DNA of 64,000 nt, from NCBI RefSeq assembly GCF_016107685.1, contig NZ_JABASY010000001.1, positions 834,187 to 898,186 of the forward strand, read 5' to 3'. The DNA is from Brevibacterium yomogidense (lineage in GTDB: Bacteria; Actinomycetota; Actinomycetes; Actinomycetales; Brevibacteriaceae). Positions 41,257-50,863 of the stretch are shown here, in pieces. The notes beneath the pieces were generated by a model. The model worked only from the letters and a program-made list of their open reading frames with translations, was not told the DNA's origin and did not search any database. Each line of letters starts with the position of its first letter. The first letter of the stretch is position 1. The translations under genes and the position numbers were made by a program.

Positions 41257-42795
41257 ATGTCGCCGGCGGACCGTCGGCGTCCGAGCTTCACCACCCGACG
41301 ATCCGAGGAACCCTTGGAACAGTTCACCTCAGAATGGCAGGCGTGGCACGATGACCGCCTCGCCGCTCTTGCCACCCCGTTCGGCTTCCTGAGCGTCACC
41401 GGTCTCCACTGGTTGCAGCAGGGCGAGAACACGTGGGACGGCGCCCCCGGACGGTTCGACCTCGACGGCGACACTGTCTGCTTCCGGATCGATCCCGGAC
41501 GCAGCGCGGGACCCACACGGGCCGCGCTGGAAGCGGAAGCGGCGCAGGATCCGGCAGACGCCTCGGCGGCGGGCTCCTCGACCACCACCGCCCTGGGGGC
41601 GGCCGCAGACGGTTCCCCCTGGATCCGGCTCGCGAAGAACGACGCGCTTCCGTGGCTGGTCGCGGACCACACCGCGTACGAAGTCATCAACCGGGACGGC
41701 CGGGTCGGAGTCCGCATCCGCGATTCGAAGTCCGCGCTGCTCGCGAACTTCGTCGACATCCCCGCGTTCCCCCTCAAGCGGTCCGCGGTCGTCCCCGGTG
41801 TGTTCACCCCCTACCCGGAGCCGCGTACCCGACGGATCGCCACTGCGATGCCGGGCCTGGAGATGGACCGGGTGACGCTCGGCACCATCGCTTTCGAACT
41901 GGGCGGCTCCACCCACACACTGACCGCCACCGGCAGCCTGGAGACGGGACTCATCGTCGATTTCCAGGATCGGACCAACGGCGACTCGACCCCCATGTGG
42001 CGGACGCTGAGCGTGGGACTGCCTGACGGCGACGGCGTCGTCACCCTCGATTTCAACCGCACCGTCATCTACCCGTTCGCGTTCATGCCGTGGGCCACCT
42101 GCCCGGCACCCGTGGAGGAGAACATCCTCGGTGTCGCGGTGCGGGCGGGCGAGCAGTCGCCCACGCGGACCCTCTCCGAGAAGGGGCTGAGCCACCCCGT
42201 GGGCATCGTCGCGATGTCCGGCGGGTTCGACCTGCCCGAGGTGCTGGGCTGGTTGGAGGAGTCCGGCACCGAACTCTTCCGTCACCGCGTGCGCCGCGGG
42301 ACGACCCTCCCCGGGCCCGCCAGCGCGTCCGCGTTCATCGTGTTCGGCATGCGGGACAAGGAAGGGCACGCGGACGAGAGGTCGGAGAACGCAGTCCGGG
42401 AATTCGCCGACGACGCTCTGGCGGTGGGGACCCCGATCATCGGGGTCGGAACCTCCGGCGCCCACGTCGTGTTCGAAGCGGCCCGCCACCTCGCAGCGAC
42501 GACCGATGGAACGCCAGGCGGCGGACGGCCCCAGCCTGCCCCGGCAGAGGAGACGAACGGGGCGGGGGAAGGCGACCGCCTCCTCCGGTCGACGCCGATG
42601 CCCGTCGTCGTGAGTGCGGACGTCGCGAACGACCGGATGCTGCGCGGATGCGTGACGATGTGCCCCGAATCGGAGCTGGGCTTCGTCGACATCGAAGCGC
42701 TCGCCGCGGAGATCGGCGACGAGACCGCCACCCGACGCCGCGTGTGGACGGACCTCATCGACCGGTTCACAAGACTTGTGGTGACGAGCGACTGA
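41257..42795 (+). CDS. DUF1684 protein with an extra C-terminal domain
   Basis: The first 270 residues form a DUF1684 domain: FGFLSVTGLHWLQQGEN near the start, a mid-domain YPEPRTRRIATAMP, DRTNGDSTPMWRTL, and DFNRTVIYPFAFMPWATCPAP, the segment most typical of the family. The usual protein ends there. Here another 220 residues follow, ending in CVTMCPESELGFVDIEAL and a helical tail, with a low-complexity stretch near residue 420. I do not recognise this second part. The start is uncertain: ATG 41257 lacks a ribosome site, while TTG 41314 follows GAGGAACCC. TAGGAT (41218-41223) is a -10 but leads to an out-of-frame ATG at 41232. Confidence 0.75.
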   Translation: MSPADRRRPSFTTRRSEEPLEQFTSEWQAWHDDRLAALATPFGFLSVTGLHWLQQGENTWDGAPGRFDLDGDTVCFRIDPGRSAGPTRAALEAEAAQDPADASAAGSSTTTALGAAADGSPWIRLAKNDALPWLVADHTAYEVINRDGRVGVRIRDSKSALLANFVDIPAFPLKRSAVVPGVFTPYPEPRTRRIATAMPGLEMDRVTLGTIAFELGGSTHTLTATGSLETGLIVDFQDRTNGDSTPMWRTLSVGLPDGDGVVTLDFNRTVIYPFAFMPWATCPAPVEENILGVAVRAGEQSPTRTLSEKGLSHPVGIVAMSGGFDLPEVLGWLEESGTELFRHRVRRGTTLPGPASASAFIVFGMRDKEGHADERSENAVREFADDALAVGTPIIGVGTSGAHVVFEAARHLAATTDGTPGGGRPQPAPAEETNGAGEGDRLLRSTPMPVVVSADVANDRMLRGCVTMCPESELGFVDIEALAAEIGDETATRRRVWTDLIDRFTRLVVTSD

Positions 42796-42824
42796 TCTCG
42801 AGGCGCCCCACCGGGAGCGCTGAC

Positions 42825-42948
42825 GTGGACGGTGTCCACCCCGGTGAGAAGCAGTGCCCACCGGTGAGGAACTGACCGCAACCACCCCGGTGAGGAGCGG
42901 TGCCCACCCCGGTGAGGAACTGACCGCAGTCACGCCAACGTGAACACA
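42825..42948. repeat. degenerate tandem repeats after the DUF1684 gene
   Basis: Units near 26 nt with core CACCCCGGTGAGGA alternate with CTGACCGCA and GCGGTGCC spacers, in about four copies, ending just before the terminator hairpin. Confidence 0.65.
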
Positions 42949-42989
42949 GGAAGCCGCCTGCCCGACAGAACGTCGAGCAGGCGGCTTCC
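42949..42989. terminator. bidirectional terminator DUF1684 / M13 peptidase
   Basis: GGAAGCCGCCTGC (42949-42961) and GCAGGCGGCTTCC (42977-42989) form a perfect 13-bp stem between convergent genes. Confidence 0.8.
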
Positions 42990-43012
42990 TCACGTCAGCG
43001 GGCCCGGGTGCG

Positions 43013-45109
43013 TCACCAGATGGACACGCGGTCCTGCGGCGCCATCCACATGCCGTCGCCCTCCTGGGTGCCGTAGACCTCGGCGAAGGCGTCCATGTTC
43101 TTGACGATCTGGTTGCAGCGGAACTCCTCGGGGGAGTGGGGATCGATCGTGAGGCGACGACGACGCTCTTCATCCCGCATCGTCGTCTGCCAGGCACGTG
43201 CCCACGCCTCGAAGAACGCCTGCCCGTCCTCGTTCGTCACCTCGGCCCCGCGCGCGGCGGCCCGCAGGTGGAGTGCCTTCCACGCAATGGACAGACCGCC
43301 CAGATCGCCGATGTTCTCCCCGATCGTCAGCGCGCCGTTCACATGGTCCTCGTCGCTCATCCCATGGGGTACGAGTGCGTCGAACTGGGCGATGAGCGAT
43401 CCGGTCTGCTCCTCGAACCGTGCGCGGTCCTCCTCCGTCCACCAGTCGGTGAGCGCCCCGTGGCCGTCGTAGCGCGACCCCTGGTCATCGAAGCCGTGGC
43501 CGATCTCGTGACCGATCACCGCGCCGATCGCCCCCAGGTTCTGGGCGTCCGACGCGTCCGGGTCGAAGAACGGCGGCTGGAGGATCGCGGCGGGGAACAC
43601 GATCTCGTTCATCACCGGGTGGTAGTAGGCGTTGACCGTCTGCGGGGTCATGAGCCATTCGGTGCGGTCGATCGCCTTGCCGATGCGGCCCACCTGGCGG
43701 TCGTGCTCGGCCTCCGTCGCACGACGGACGTTGCCCACGAGGTCGTCGGCGCGGACCTCCGCCGGGTACTCCCGCCACACGTCCGGGTAGCCGACCTTCG
43801 GAGTGAACAGCCGCAGCTTCTCGAGCGCCCGCTCCTTGGTCTCCTCGCCCATCCAGTCGAGTGTGCGGATCGACGAGTCGTACGCCTCGATGAGCGCGTC
43901 GACCAGTTCGCCGATCGCCTGCTTCGACGACCGGGGGAACTCCTGGTCCACGTAGATGCGGCCCACCGCTTCACCCAGCAGGGACTCCACGAGGCTCACG
44001 CCGCGCTTCCACCGGTCCCGCACCTGCGGGGTGCCGGACAGGGTGCGGCCGTAGAAGTCGAAGTTCGCCTGCACCAGGTCGTCGCTCAGGTAGGCGGCGA
44101 AGGAGTGGACGGTACCGAGCATCGCCCACGCAGTGAGGTCCTCCAGCGGCGTGCTCTCCCACACCGTGCCGAGCCCCTCGAGGAAGCTTGGCTCGCCGAC
44201 GATGATGTGCGGGGCGTCGCCCACACCGATCTCCGTGAGCCACCCTGTGATGTCGAACCCTTCGGCACGTGCCGCGGCTTCGTCAGGTGTCATGCGGTTG
44301 TAGGTCTTCTGCGCGTCGCGGCTCTCCACGACGTCCCAGTGCTTCTCCGCCAACCGGGTCTCGAACGCGAACACCGACTTCGCGATGTCCTGCGCGTCCC
44401 TGCCCGTGCGGGTGTCGAGTCCCGCGACCGAGGTCAGGTGTGCGAGGTGCGCGACGTACTGCTCGCGGACCTCTGCGTACTGGTCCTCCCGGTAGTACGA
44501 CTCGTCCGGCAGACCCAGCCCGCCCTGGTGGACGTACAGCACGTACCGGTCCGGGTCCTTCGCGTCCGCGGACACATACGCAGCGAGGGCGCCGGAACCT
44601 CCGACACGCTCCAGCCGGCCCAGCACGCGCACCAGCTCTGCGTGGTCGGTGACCGCTGCCAGTGCAGCGAGGTCGTCCTCCAGCGGCGTGATCCCCAGTG
44701 CTTCGACGCGGTCCTCGTCCATGAAGGACGCGTAGAGGTCCGCGATCTTCCGCGCCTCCTCCGCGGCTTCCGCGGTGACGGCGCCCGCGGAAGCTGCGGA
44801 GGAGGCACTTTCGGACGCGTCCGAGGCGGCGGTGACGGAATCCGTCGAGGTGGCCGGGACCTCGGCGGCGGTTGCCGAGGCCGTGGTCGCCGAGGCGGCG
44901 ATCTCACCGGCGTGGAGGATGATGTCGCGGACCTTCTCCTCGGCGGTGTCGAAGAGCTGGCGGATGACGCCGTCGGCGGAACGGTCGTCGGGAATGGTGT
45001 GGGACGCGATCCACTCGCCGTTGATGTGGAAGTAGAGGTCGTCCTGCGGGCGGACGTCCGTGGGGACCTGGGGCGCGTCGACGGGCGCGGCACTCTGCTC
45101 GGTTGTCAT
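43013..45109 (-). CDS. M13-family metallopeptidase (neprilysin/PepO type)
   Basis: This zinc endopeptidase of 698 aa acts on oligopeptides and lacks a signal peptide, so it is probably cytoplasmic, as other actinobacterial members. The catalytic motif HEIGH (H534, E535, H538) is in VIGHEIGHGFDDQGS, and the third ligand region is NIGDLGGLSIAWKAL. NAYYHPVMNEIVFPAAILQPP and the C-terminal PHSPEEFRCN are diagnostic. Near residues 65-115 an Ala/Ser/Thr/Glu-rich insert of about 45 residues interrupts the normal start of the helical domain. TAGTGT lies 6 nt upstream of ATG 45109, the leaderless arrangement. Confidence 0.93.
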   Translation of the reverse strand: MTTEQSAAPVDAPQVPTDVRPQDDLYFHINGEWIASHTIPDDRSADGVIRQLFDTAEEKVRDIILHAGEIAASATTASATAAEVPATSTDSVTAASDASESASSAASAGAVTAEAAEEARKIADLYASFMDEDRVEALGITPLEDDLAALAAVTDHAELVRVLGRLERVGGSGALAAYVSADAKDPDRYVLYVHQGGLGLPDESYYREDQYAEVREQYVAHLAHLTSVAGLDTRTGRDAQDIAKSVFAFETRLAEKHWDVVESRDAQKTYNRMTPDEAAARAEGFDITGWLTEIGVGDAPHIIVGEPSFLEGLGTVWESTPLEDLTAWAMLGTVHSFAAYLSDDLVQANFDFYGRTLSGTPQVRDRWKRGVSLVESLLGEAVGRIYVDQEFPRSSKQAIGELVDALIEAYDSSIRTLDWMGEETKERALEKLRLFTPKVGYPDVWREYPAEVRADDLVGNVRRATEAEHDRQVGRIGKAIDRTEWLMTPQTVNAYYHPVMNEIVFPAAILQPPFFDPDASDAQNLGAIGAVIGHEIGHGFDDQGSRYDGHGALTDWWTEEDRARFEEQTGSLIAQFDALVPHGMSDEDHVNGALTIGENIGDLGGLSIAWKALHLRAAARGAEVTNEDGQAFFEAWARAWQTTMRDEERRRRLTIDPHSPEEFRCNQIVKNMDAFAEVYGTQEGDGMWMAPQDRVSIW

Positions 45110-45232
45110 GCCCCCACACTAGAAGGCCATCGTGCAGAAGATGAAGTTCCCAGACTCATCGCGGATAATTGTCGAGGTACCCGGTGGTTCGCTGCGACTC
45201 CGGGGCCGGTCATACATCCCACAGGAGGTCTC

Positions 45233-45889
45233 GTGTCACTGCGCTCTCGCACGCTTGCAACGATCATTGCGGGCCTGCTCATGATGTTCGGTCTGACCGT
45301 CGGTCAGGCCGCGCATGCCCACGATCAGCTCGTCGGCTCGAACCCGGAGGAGGGCGCGGAACTCGACACGCAGCCCGAATGGCTCGAGCTCACGTTCAGC
45401 GGGGAGATCCAGGACGTCGGCACGGAGATCCAGGTCGTGGACGACAGCGGCGACGACATCTCCGCAGGTGAGGTGACGGTCGAGGGCACCAAGGTCTCCT
45501 CCGCGCTGCCGGACGACCTCACTCCCGGCGACTACACGGTGCAGTGGCGCGTGGTGTCCTCCGACGGCCACCCGATCTCCGGCGAGTTCGACTTCACGCT
45601 CACGGACGCGGTGGGCGCCGGTGAGGATGGCGACGACGCTGCCGCAGACGGCGAGGAGAACGGCCCGGCAGAGCTGGGCGGCGCGGCCGTCGACCAGCCG
45701 GAGGATGGCGCACAGGAGCAGGGCGCGCTCAGCGAGGACGCGGATTCCGGCGGTATGTCGACGCCGATGATGATCCTGCTCGTCGTGGGCGGCCTCGCGG
45801 TCGTCGTGCTCGTCATCCTGCTCCTCACCCGCAAGCAGAAGGGCCTGCCCGGAACGCCCGGCAACCCGGAGGAGCCCGACACGAAGTGA
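45233..45889 (+). CDS. CopC-domain protein, secreted and membrane-anchored
   Basis: The 218-aa product starts with GTG after AGGAGGTC. A signal peptide ends near AHAHDQ, so the mature N-terminus would begin with His, the first copper ligand in CopC proteins. The CopC/YobA fold follows: GSNPEEGAELDTQPEWLELTF, with the later DGHPISGEFDFTL. An acidic Ala/Glu/Gly linker and a C-terminal transmembrane helix with a basic end then anchor it outside the cell. No copD or copper ATPase gene is adjacent. Binding of Cu(II) is likely but its pathway is open. The gene is divergent from the M13 peptidase. Confidence 0.88.
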   Translation: MSLRSRTLATIIAGLLMMFGLTVGQAAHAHDQLVGSNPEEGAELDTQPEWLELTFSGEIQDVGTEIQVVDDSGDDISAGEVTVEGTKVSSALPDDLTPGDYTVQWRVVSSDGHPISGEFDFTLTDAVGAGEDGDDAAADGEENGPAELGGAAVDQPEDGAQEQGALSEDADSGGMSTPMMILLVVGGLAVVVLVILLLTRKQKGLPGTPGNPEEPDTK

Positions 45890-45949
45890 CCGTGGTGCCG
45901 GACTGAACCCGGGCCCGAGGTCTGGGGCAGGTTCCGTTCCCACCCCACA

Positions 45950-45992
45950 GCAGAGGTGCCCCGCACGTATCTATCGTGCGGGGCACCTCTGC
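45950..45992. terminator. strong bidirectional terminator copC-like / glxK
   Basis: A perfect 17-bp stem, GCAGAGGTGCCCCGCAC with its complement, surrounds a 9-nt AT-rich loop between two convergent genes. It is the longest perfect stem among the terminators found here. Confidence 0.85.
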
Positions 45993-46044
45993 GTTCTGGT
46001 TCGGGAGGCGTCTGCGTCCTGGTTCCGGAGACGAGCTTCTGCGT

Positions 46045-47313
46045 TCAGGCGCGCAGCAGTTCCGCGAGGCGTTCGCCGGCCTGCTTCACGACCGGAGCGG
46101 GGCGGGTCATGCAGGTCTCTGCGGGAGCGAGGCTGCGCAGCTCGATGATGCCGGTGACCCCGGTGGCGTCCTCCGCTGTGAGCTCTGCGGCGCCGCACAC
46201 CACCCACACGGGCACTCCCGTCTGATGTGCTCGGTCGATGACGGCACCGGGGCCCTTCCCGTGGAGCGTCTGCCGGTCGAACCGCCCCTCGCCCGTGACG
46301 ACGAGGTCCGCGGACGCCAGGGCGTCCTCGAACCCCACGAGCTCCATGATGTAGTCCGCGCCGGGCCGCATCTGCGCACCCAGGGCGACCAGCGCTCCGA
46401 ACCCGGTGCCGCCGGCGGCACCCGCGCCGGATGTCAGCGCCGCGTCGGCCGCGGACGCCGCGCCGTGCAGGGCAGGGTCATCGCCGGACGCATCGCCGAA
46501 CTGCGCACGGCCACCGGTGGACACGCTGCCGTGCAGAGCCGGACCAGCGGCCGACACGTCGCCCAACTGCGCACGGCCACCGCCGGCCACACCGTCGCCC
46601 CGAGTGCGACCGTCACCGTGCGCCTCGGCGATCCGGTCGCGGAGGTGGGCGAGGGCGCGGTCGAGGAGTTCGACCTCGGCGTCGGAGGCGCCCTTCTGCG
46701 GTCCGTACACGGCAGCGGCGCCGTGGGGACCCAGCAGCGGGTTGTCGACGTCGCTGGCGAGCACGACCTCGGCGTCCTGGATCCGCGGGTCCAGGCCGGT
46801 GAGGTCGACGTGGGCGATATCCAGCAGACCCAGGCCACCGGGAGGGACCGGCCGGCCGGAGTCATCGAGGAACCGAGCGCCCAGCGCGGTGAGCATCCCC
46901 GCGCCGCCGTCCGTGGACGACGACCCGCCCACCGCGAGCACGATCCGGGTGCACCCGGCATCCAGCGCTGCCGCGATGAGCTCGCCGGTCCCGTGGGTGC
47001 CGGCGCTGAGCGCCGCGTCGCGCGACGGGGTGACGAGTGCGATCCCGGATGCTTCGGCCAGTTCCACGATGGCGGTGCGGCCGGACTGTGCCCATGTCGC
47101 CTCGACCGACTGGCCGAGGGGGCCGGTGACGGTGGCGGTGCGCTGTTGGAAGCCGGCGGCGAGGGCGGCGGCCACGGTGCCGTCGCCTCCGTCCGCGATC
47201 GGCACGGACGCGACCGTGTGGCCTGCGGCGGTGAGGGGAGGCGTGAGTGCTGCGGCGACCTCGGCGGAGGTGAGAGTGCCCTTGAACTTGTCACAGGCGA
47301 GAAGGATGTGCAT
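46045..47313 (-). CDS. glxK: glycerate kinase (GlxK type)
   Basis: This kinase phosphorylates D-glycerate with ATP; the GlxK family usually yields 2-phosphoglycerate. The start MHILLACDKFKGTLTSAEVA, the ADGGDGT motif, GGSSSTDGGAGMLTALGARF and the C-terminal VTGEGRFDRQTLHGKGP are all characteristic. Relatives are near 375 aa; this one has 422 because a Gly/Ala/Ser-rich insert (about residues 225-285) repeats a GGRAQFGD and PALHG unit, visible at DNA level between 46440 and 46605. TAGGCT lies 6 nt before the ATG, so it is probably leaderless. It follows an MFS gene on the same strand by 318 nt. Confidence 0.92.
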   Translation of the reverse strand: MHILLACDKFKGTLTSAEVAAALTPPLTAAGHTVASVPIADGGDGTVAAALAAGFQQRTATVTGPLGQSVEATWAQSGRTAIVELAEASGIALVTPSRDAALSAGTHGTGELIAAALDAGCTRIVLAVGGSSSTDGGAGMLTALGARFLDDSGRPVPPGGLGLLDIAHVDLTGLDPRIQDAEVVLASDVDNPLLGPHGAAAVYGPQKGASDAEVELLDRALAHLRDRIAEAHGDGRTRGDGVAGGGRAQLGDVSAAGPALHGSVSTGGRAQFGDASGDDPALHGAASAADAALTSGAGAAGGTGFGALVALGAQMRPGADYIMELVGFEDALASADLVVTGEGRFDRQTLHGKGPGAVIDRAHQTGVPVWVVCGAAELTAEDATGVTGIIELRSLAPAETCMTRPAPVVKQAGERLAELLRA

Positions 47314-47631
47314 CTTCTCAGCCTAGCGTCGCGCCGGCCCGGGGGAGGTGGGCCACTGCTCTGCGGACGGTGCCGCTGGGCCCGGCGGGACGGCCGCGCC
47401 TACGGTGCGTCGACGTCCGCGCCACGGTCCGGCGGACGGTGCCGCCGGCGCCGGCGACTGCCCTGAAGTTTCGCCATGACGGCCACACATGTTTCAGCGT
47501 GACCGCCACGGTGGACCCAGTGTAGCGGACAAGCGGGATCGCGTCTTCCCGCAGGTGAGAGGGGTTCTCAGGTGAGTTTCGCGAGGTCCGCGGCAGCGCG
47601 CGTTCGCGCCCGCCCCGGCCCGTGACCAGCC
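47314..47631. other. 318-nt gap between MFS transporter and glxK
   Basis: No gene is seen. The glxK -10 box lies at 47320-47325. Two imperfect copies of GCGGACGGTGCCG(C/G) occur at about 47361 and 47433 in a very GC-rich stretch. A somewhat AT-richer part (47462-47530) with TGAAGTTTCGCCATGACGG and TGTTTCAGCGTGACCG follows. No hairpin with a T-run was found after the MFS stop. Confidence 0.4.
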
Positions 47632-48888
47632 TCAGCCCTCCGGCGTGATGACGGGGAGCGTCTCCGTGTCGATCGTCTGGCGGCGGGGGCGGCGCGGTGT
47701 GGGGCTGCGAGCAGGGTCCATGCTGGGCAGCCCGATGATCGCGACGGCGAGTCCGATGGATGCACAGATCCCGATGATCCAGATCGCCTGGTGGGCTCCC
47801 ATCCGGTCGATGACGCTGCCTGCCGCGGCAGACCCGATCGCCACACCGAACCCCAGCGCGGTGGAGATCCACGCGAGCGATTCCGTGAGCCGTTCCGGCG
47901 GTGCGAGGGTCTGGATGACGGAGCTCACCGCGATGAGGCTGGGCGCGATCCCCACACCCACGACGAAGAGGAGGGCCGCGAAGAGCACCATGTCGTTCGC
48001 GAGCAGCAGCAGCCACGACCCGGCGGTCAGCAGCGTGAGCATGAGGGGGAACCGGAACCGCACCGACATCGTCCAATCGAACGCGCCGTAGGCGGTGCCG
48101 GCGATGAGCGACCCTGCGGCCAGGGCGCTCAGCGCGATGCCGGCGAAGGCCTTCGCCCCCTGCTCGTCGCCGAACCCCACCGCGATGACGTCGATCGCCC
48201 CGAACAGGACGCCCAGGAAGATCTGGCAGACGACGGCGGCGAGGATGCCGGGGTGGGTGAGGACCCGGCCGGAGCGGTCGACCGCCCGCCCGCGGGGTGC
48301 CGGTTCCGTCGCCTTCTGCGGGTAGAACAGGAGTGCTCCCGTCGCGGTCGCGACACCGGACAGCAGGACACCCGCGGGGGCCAGCCACAGGGTGGCCAGC
48401 GCGGTGACGACGACGGGTCCGGAGACGAAGAGGAATTCGTCGGCGACGGCCTCCCAGCTGAAAGCGGTGTCGAGCTGCCGGGAGTTCTCCACCAGCGCGT
48501 TCCACCGCGCTCGCACGAGTGATCCGAGGCTGCCGACGCTGGCCCCGGCGATCCCCGCGAACGCGAAGACGAGGCCGAACCACCAGCCGAGGGTGACGGC
48601 CAGCAGGAGGCCGATGAGCGCGCCGAGGTGGATGCACACGACGGGCACCATGATGCGCGCCTGGCCGTGGGTGTCGACGAGCCGGGCGATGAGCGGGTTC
48701 GACATCGCCTGCACGACCATGAACACGCTGGTGACGAGGCCCGCGAGTTCGTACGACCCCGTCTCGCCCTGGACGAACAGGACGATGCCGATCCCCAGGA
48801 TCGCGATCGGCATGCGGGCGACCAGCCCGGCGAGGGAGAACTTCAGCGCCCCGGGCAGCGCGAAGATCTCCGAATACTTCCGCAGCAT
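47632..48888 (-). CDS. MFS transporter
   Basis: This 418-aa major-facilitator protein has twelve predicted helices. MLRKYSEIFALPGALKFSLAGLVARMPIA at the start matches a common actinobacterial MFS group. The cytoplasmic loop after helix 2 (NPLIARLVDTHGQARIM) is a weakened superfamily motif. TAGGAT lies 7 nt before the ATG, the leaderless arrangement. The last 30 residues are basic and lie in the cytoplasm. The substrate is unknown. It lies on the same strand as the glycerate kinase and might import a related acid, but nothing in the sequence proves that. Confidence 0.88.
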   Translation of the reverse strand: MLRKYSEIFALPGALKFSLAGLVARMPIAILGIGIVLFVQGETGSYELAGLVTSVFMVVQAMSNPLIARLVDTHGQARIMVPVVCIHLGALIGLLLAVTLGWWFGLVFAFAGIAGASVGSLGSLVRARWNALVENSRQLDTAFSWEAVADEFLFVSGPVVVTALATLWLAPAGVLLSGVATATGALLFYPQKATEPAPRGRAVDRSGRVLTHPGILAAVVCQIFLGVLFGAIDVIAVGFGDEQGAKAFAGIALSALAAGSLIAGTAYGAFDWTMSVRFRFPLMLTLLTAGSWLLLLANDMVLFAALLFVVGVGIAPSLIAVSSVIQTLAPPERLTESLAWISTALGFGVAIGSAAAGSVIDRMGAHQAIWIIGICASIGLAVAIIGLPSMDPARSPTPRRPRRQTIDTETLPVITPEG

Positions 48889-48904
48889 ACGGGCGATCCT
48901 ACGG

Positions 48905-49110
48905 GTGTCCTCGGACTGGGGACGTCCCCGCCGCCGAGGCGCTGGTCACGTCCGAGCCCCACCCCGCCGAGGCACTGGGCAGGTCTGAGGCCAGACCGCC
49001 GAGGTGCCGGTCACCCGACATCGCGGCCACCCGGGACGGCGTCCCGGCTCGCCGGGGTACCAGTCCTGTGGAGCGACCCACCCCGCCGAGGTGCCGGCCA
49101 CCTGCGGAGG
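48905..49110. repeat. degenerate tandem repeats between pgm and MFS genes
   Basis: Units of about 33 nt carry the core CCCGCCGAGG-GC-CTGG-CA and its variants at 48929, 48960, 48995 and 49080. They fill the gap between the pgm 3' end and the MFS start. The unit is private to this gap. Confidence 0.6.
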
Positions 49111-49145
49111 GCAGGGCGCCTCGGGGGGGGTGGAGTGGGTCGTGC

Positions 49146-50786
49146 TCAGCCGATGACGGAGTCGACGAGGCTGCGGGCCTCCGTCTGGACCTGGGCGAGG
49201 TGCTCCTCGCCGCGGAACGATTCCGCGTAGATCTTGTAGACGTCCTCCGTGCCGGACGGGCGGGCGGCGAACCACGCACTGTCCGTGCTCACCTTGAGGC
49301 CGCCGATCGCGGCGTCGTTGCCGGGCGCTTCGGAGCGGACGTCCGTGATCGGGTCGCCCGCCAGTTCGGTGCTCGTGACGTTCGACGCGCTCAGCGACGC
49401 GAGCGCCTCCTTCTGCGTGCGCGTGGCCGGGGCGTCGGTCCGCGTGTAGGCGGTCGTCCCGTGCTGCGCGGCGAGCTCCGCGAAGCGCTGGGACGGCGTC
49501 TTGCCCGTCACCGCGAGGATCTCCGCGGCGAGCAGCGCGAGGATGATCCCGTCCTTGTCCGTCGACCACGTGCTGCCGTCGCGGCGCAGGAACGAGGCCC
49601 CGGCGGACTCCTCACCGCCGAACGCGACGGAGCCCTCCAGCAGCCCGTCGACGAACCACTTGAAGCCCACCGGCACCTCGTAGAGGGAGCGGCCGGCGGC
49701 GTCGACGACACGGTCGATGAGCGCGGAGCTCACGAGCGTCTTCCCGATGCGGGCCCGCTGCGGCCAGTCGGGCCGGTGGTTCAGCAGGTAGTCGATGGCG
49801 ACGGCGAGGTAGTGGTTGGGGTTCATGAGCCCCGCGTCGGGGGTGACGATGCCGTGGCGGTCCGCGTCCGCGTCGTTGCCGGTGCCGATGTCGAAGTCCT
49901 CGCGGGACGCGATGAGGGACGCCATCGCATACGGGGAGGAGCAGTCCATGCGGATCTTCTCGTCCCAGTCGAGCGTCATGAACGACCAGGTGGGGTCGAC
50001 CTCCGGGTTGACGACGGTGAGGTCCAGGTCGAACATCTCCCCGATCGCCACCCAGTAGTCGACGGCGGCGCCGCCCATGGGGTCCGCGCCGATCCGCAGC
50101 CCGGCCTCGCGGATCGCGTCCATGTCGATGACGGAGGCCAGGTCGGACACGTAGGTGTCGAGGAAGTTGAAGTTCGTCGTGTTCTCCAGGTGGAAGGCGC
50201 GCTGGAAGACCTTCCGCGGGATCTTCTCCCACCCGTCCTCCAGCAGCGCGTTGGCGCGGTCCTCGATCCACTTCGTGACGTCCGTGCCGGCGGGTCCGCC
50301 GTGGGGCGGGTTGTACTTGATGCCGCCGTCACCGGGCGGGTTGTGGCTGGGGGTGATGATGATGCCGTCCGCCGTCCCCTGCGCGCCGGCGTGCTCCCGG
50401 TTGTGGGCGAGGATCGCGTGCGACACCGCGGGGGTGGGCGTGTAGCCGTCCCGGTCGTCGATCATCGCCGGCACGCTGTGGGCGGCGAGGACCTCCATCG
50501 TCGTGAGGAACGCGGGTTCCGACAGGGCATGGGTGTCCCGCCCCACGAAGACCGGTCCGGTGTACCCCCTGGTCTTGCGGTAGTCGACGATCGCCTGCGT
50601 CGTTGCGGCGATGTGTGCTTCGTTGAAGGAGTGCTTCAGACTCGATCCGCGATGTCCGGACGTCCCGAAGGCGACGCGCTGCTCTGCGACGGCGGGGTCC
50701 GGGACGAGGTCGTGGTACGCGTCCAAGAGCTCCGGGATGTCGACGAGGTCGCGATCCTCCGCTGGCTGGCCTGCTCGATTCTGCAT
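49146..50786 (-). CDS. pgm: phosphoglucomutase, alpha-D-glucose type
   Basis: It interconverts glucose 1-phosphate and glucose 6-phosphate. The 546-aa length agrees with the family. The N-terminal FGTSGHRGSS loop, the phosphoserine loop ITPSHNPPGDGG, the metal loop GNDADADRHG and the sugar loop GGEESAGAS are all intact. The ATG at 50786 is preferred because family members start here and CATAGT lies 6 nt upstream; the frame continues to 50834 only by chance. It is followed by repeats and the lipoprotein gene lies upstream on the same strand. Confidence 0.95.
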   Translation of the reverse strand: MQNRAGQPAEDRDLVDIPELLDAYHDLVPDPAVAEQRVAFGTSGHRGSSLKHSFNEAHIAATTQAIVDYRKTRGYTGPVFVGRDTHALSEPAFLTTMEVLAAHSVPAMIDDRDGYTPTPAVSHAILAHNREHAGAQGTADGIIITPSHNPPGDGGIKYNPPHGGPAGTDVTKWIEDRANALLEDGWEKIPRKVFQRAFHLENTTNFNFLDTYVSDLASVIDMDAIREAGLRIGADPMGGAAVDYWVAIGEMFDLDLTVVNPEVDPTWSFMTLDWDEKIRMDCSSPYAMASLIASREDFDIGTGNDADADRHGIVTPDAGLMNPNHYLAVAIDYLLNHRPDWPQRARIGKTLVSSALIDRVVDAAGRSLYEVPVGFKWFVDGLLEGSVAFGGEESAGASFLRRDGSTWSTDKDGIILALLAAEILAVTGKTPSQRFAELAAQHGTTAYTRTDAPATRTQKEALASLSASNVTSTELAGDPITDVRSEAPGNDAAIGGLKVSTDSAWFAARPSGTEDVYKIYAESFRGEEHLAQVQTEARSLVDSVIG

Positions 50787-50863
50787 GCCCTCACTATGCA
50801 CAAACGAATCCGCCGAGGGGCGAAGTTCTCGCATAGTGGCCCCGCGGTCTTACCCCCGGGATA

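Noticed and set aside
43013..45232. Link between CopC-like gene and M13 peptidase as a copper system
   Set aside because: The genes are divergent with separate promoters and no copper ATPase, CopD or CsoR gene is present.
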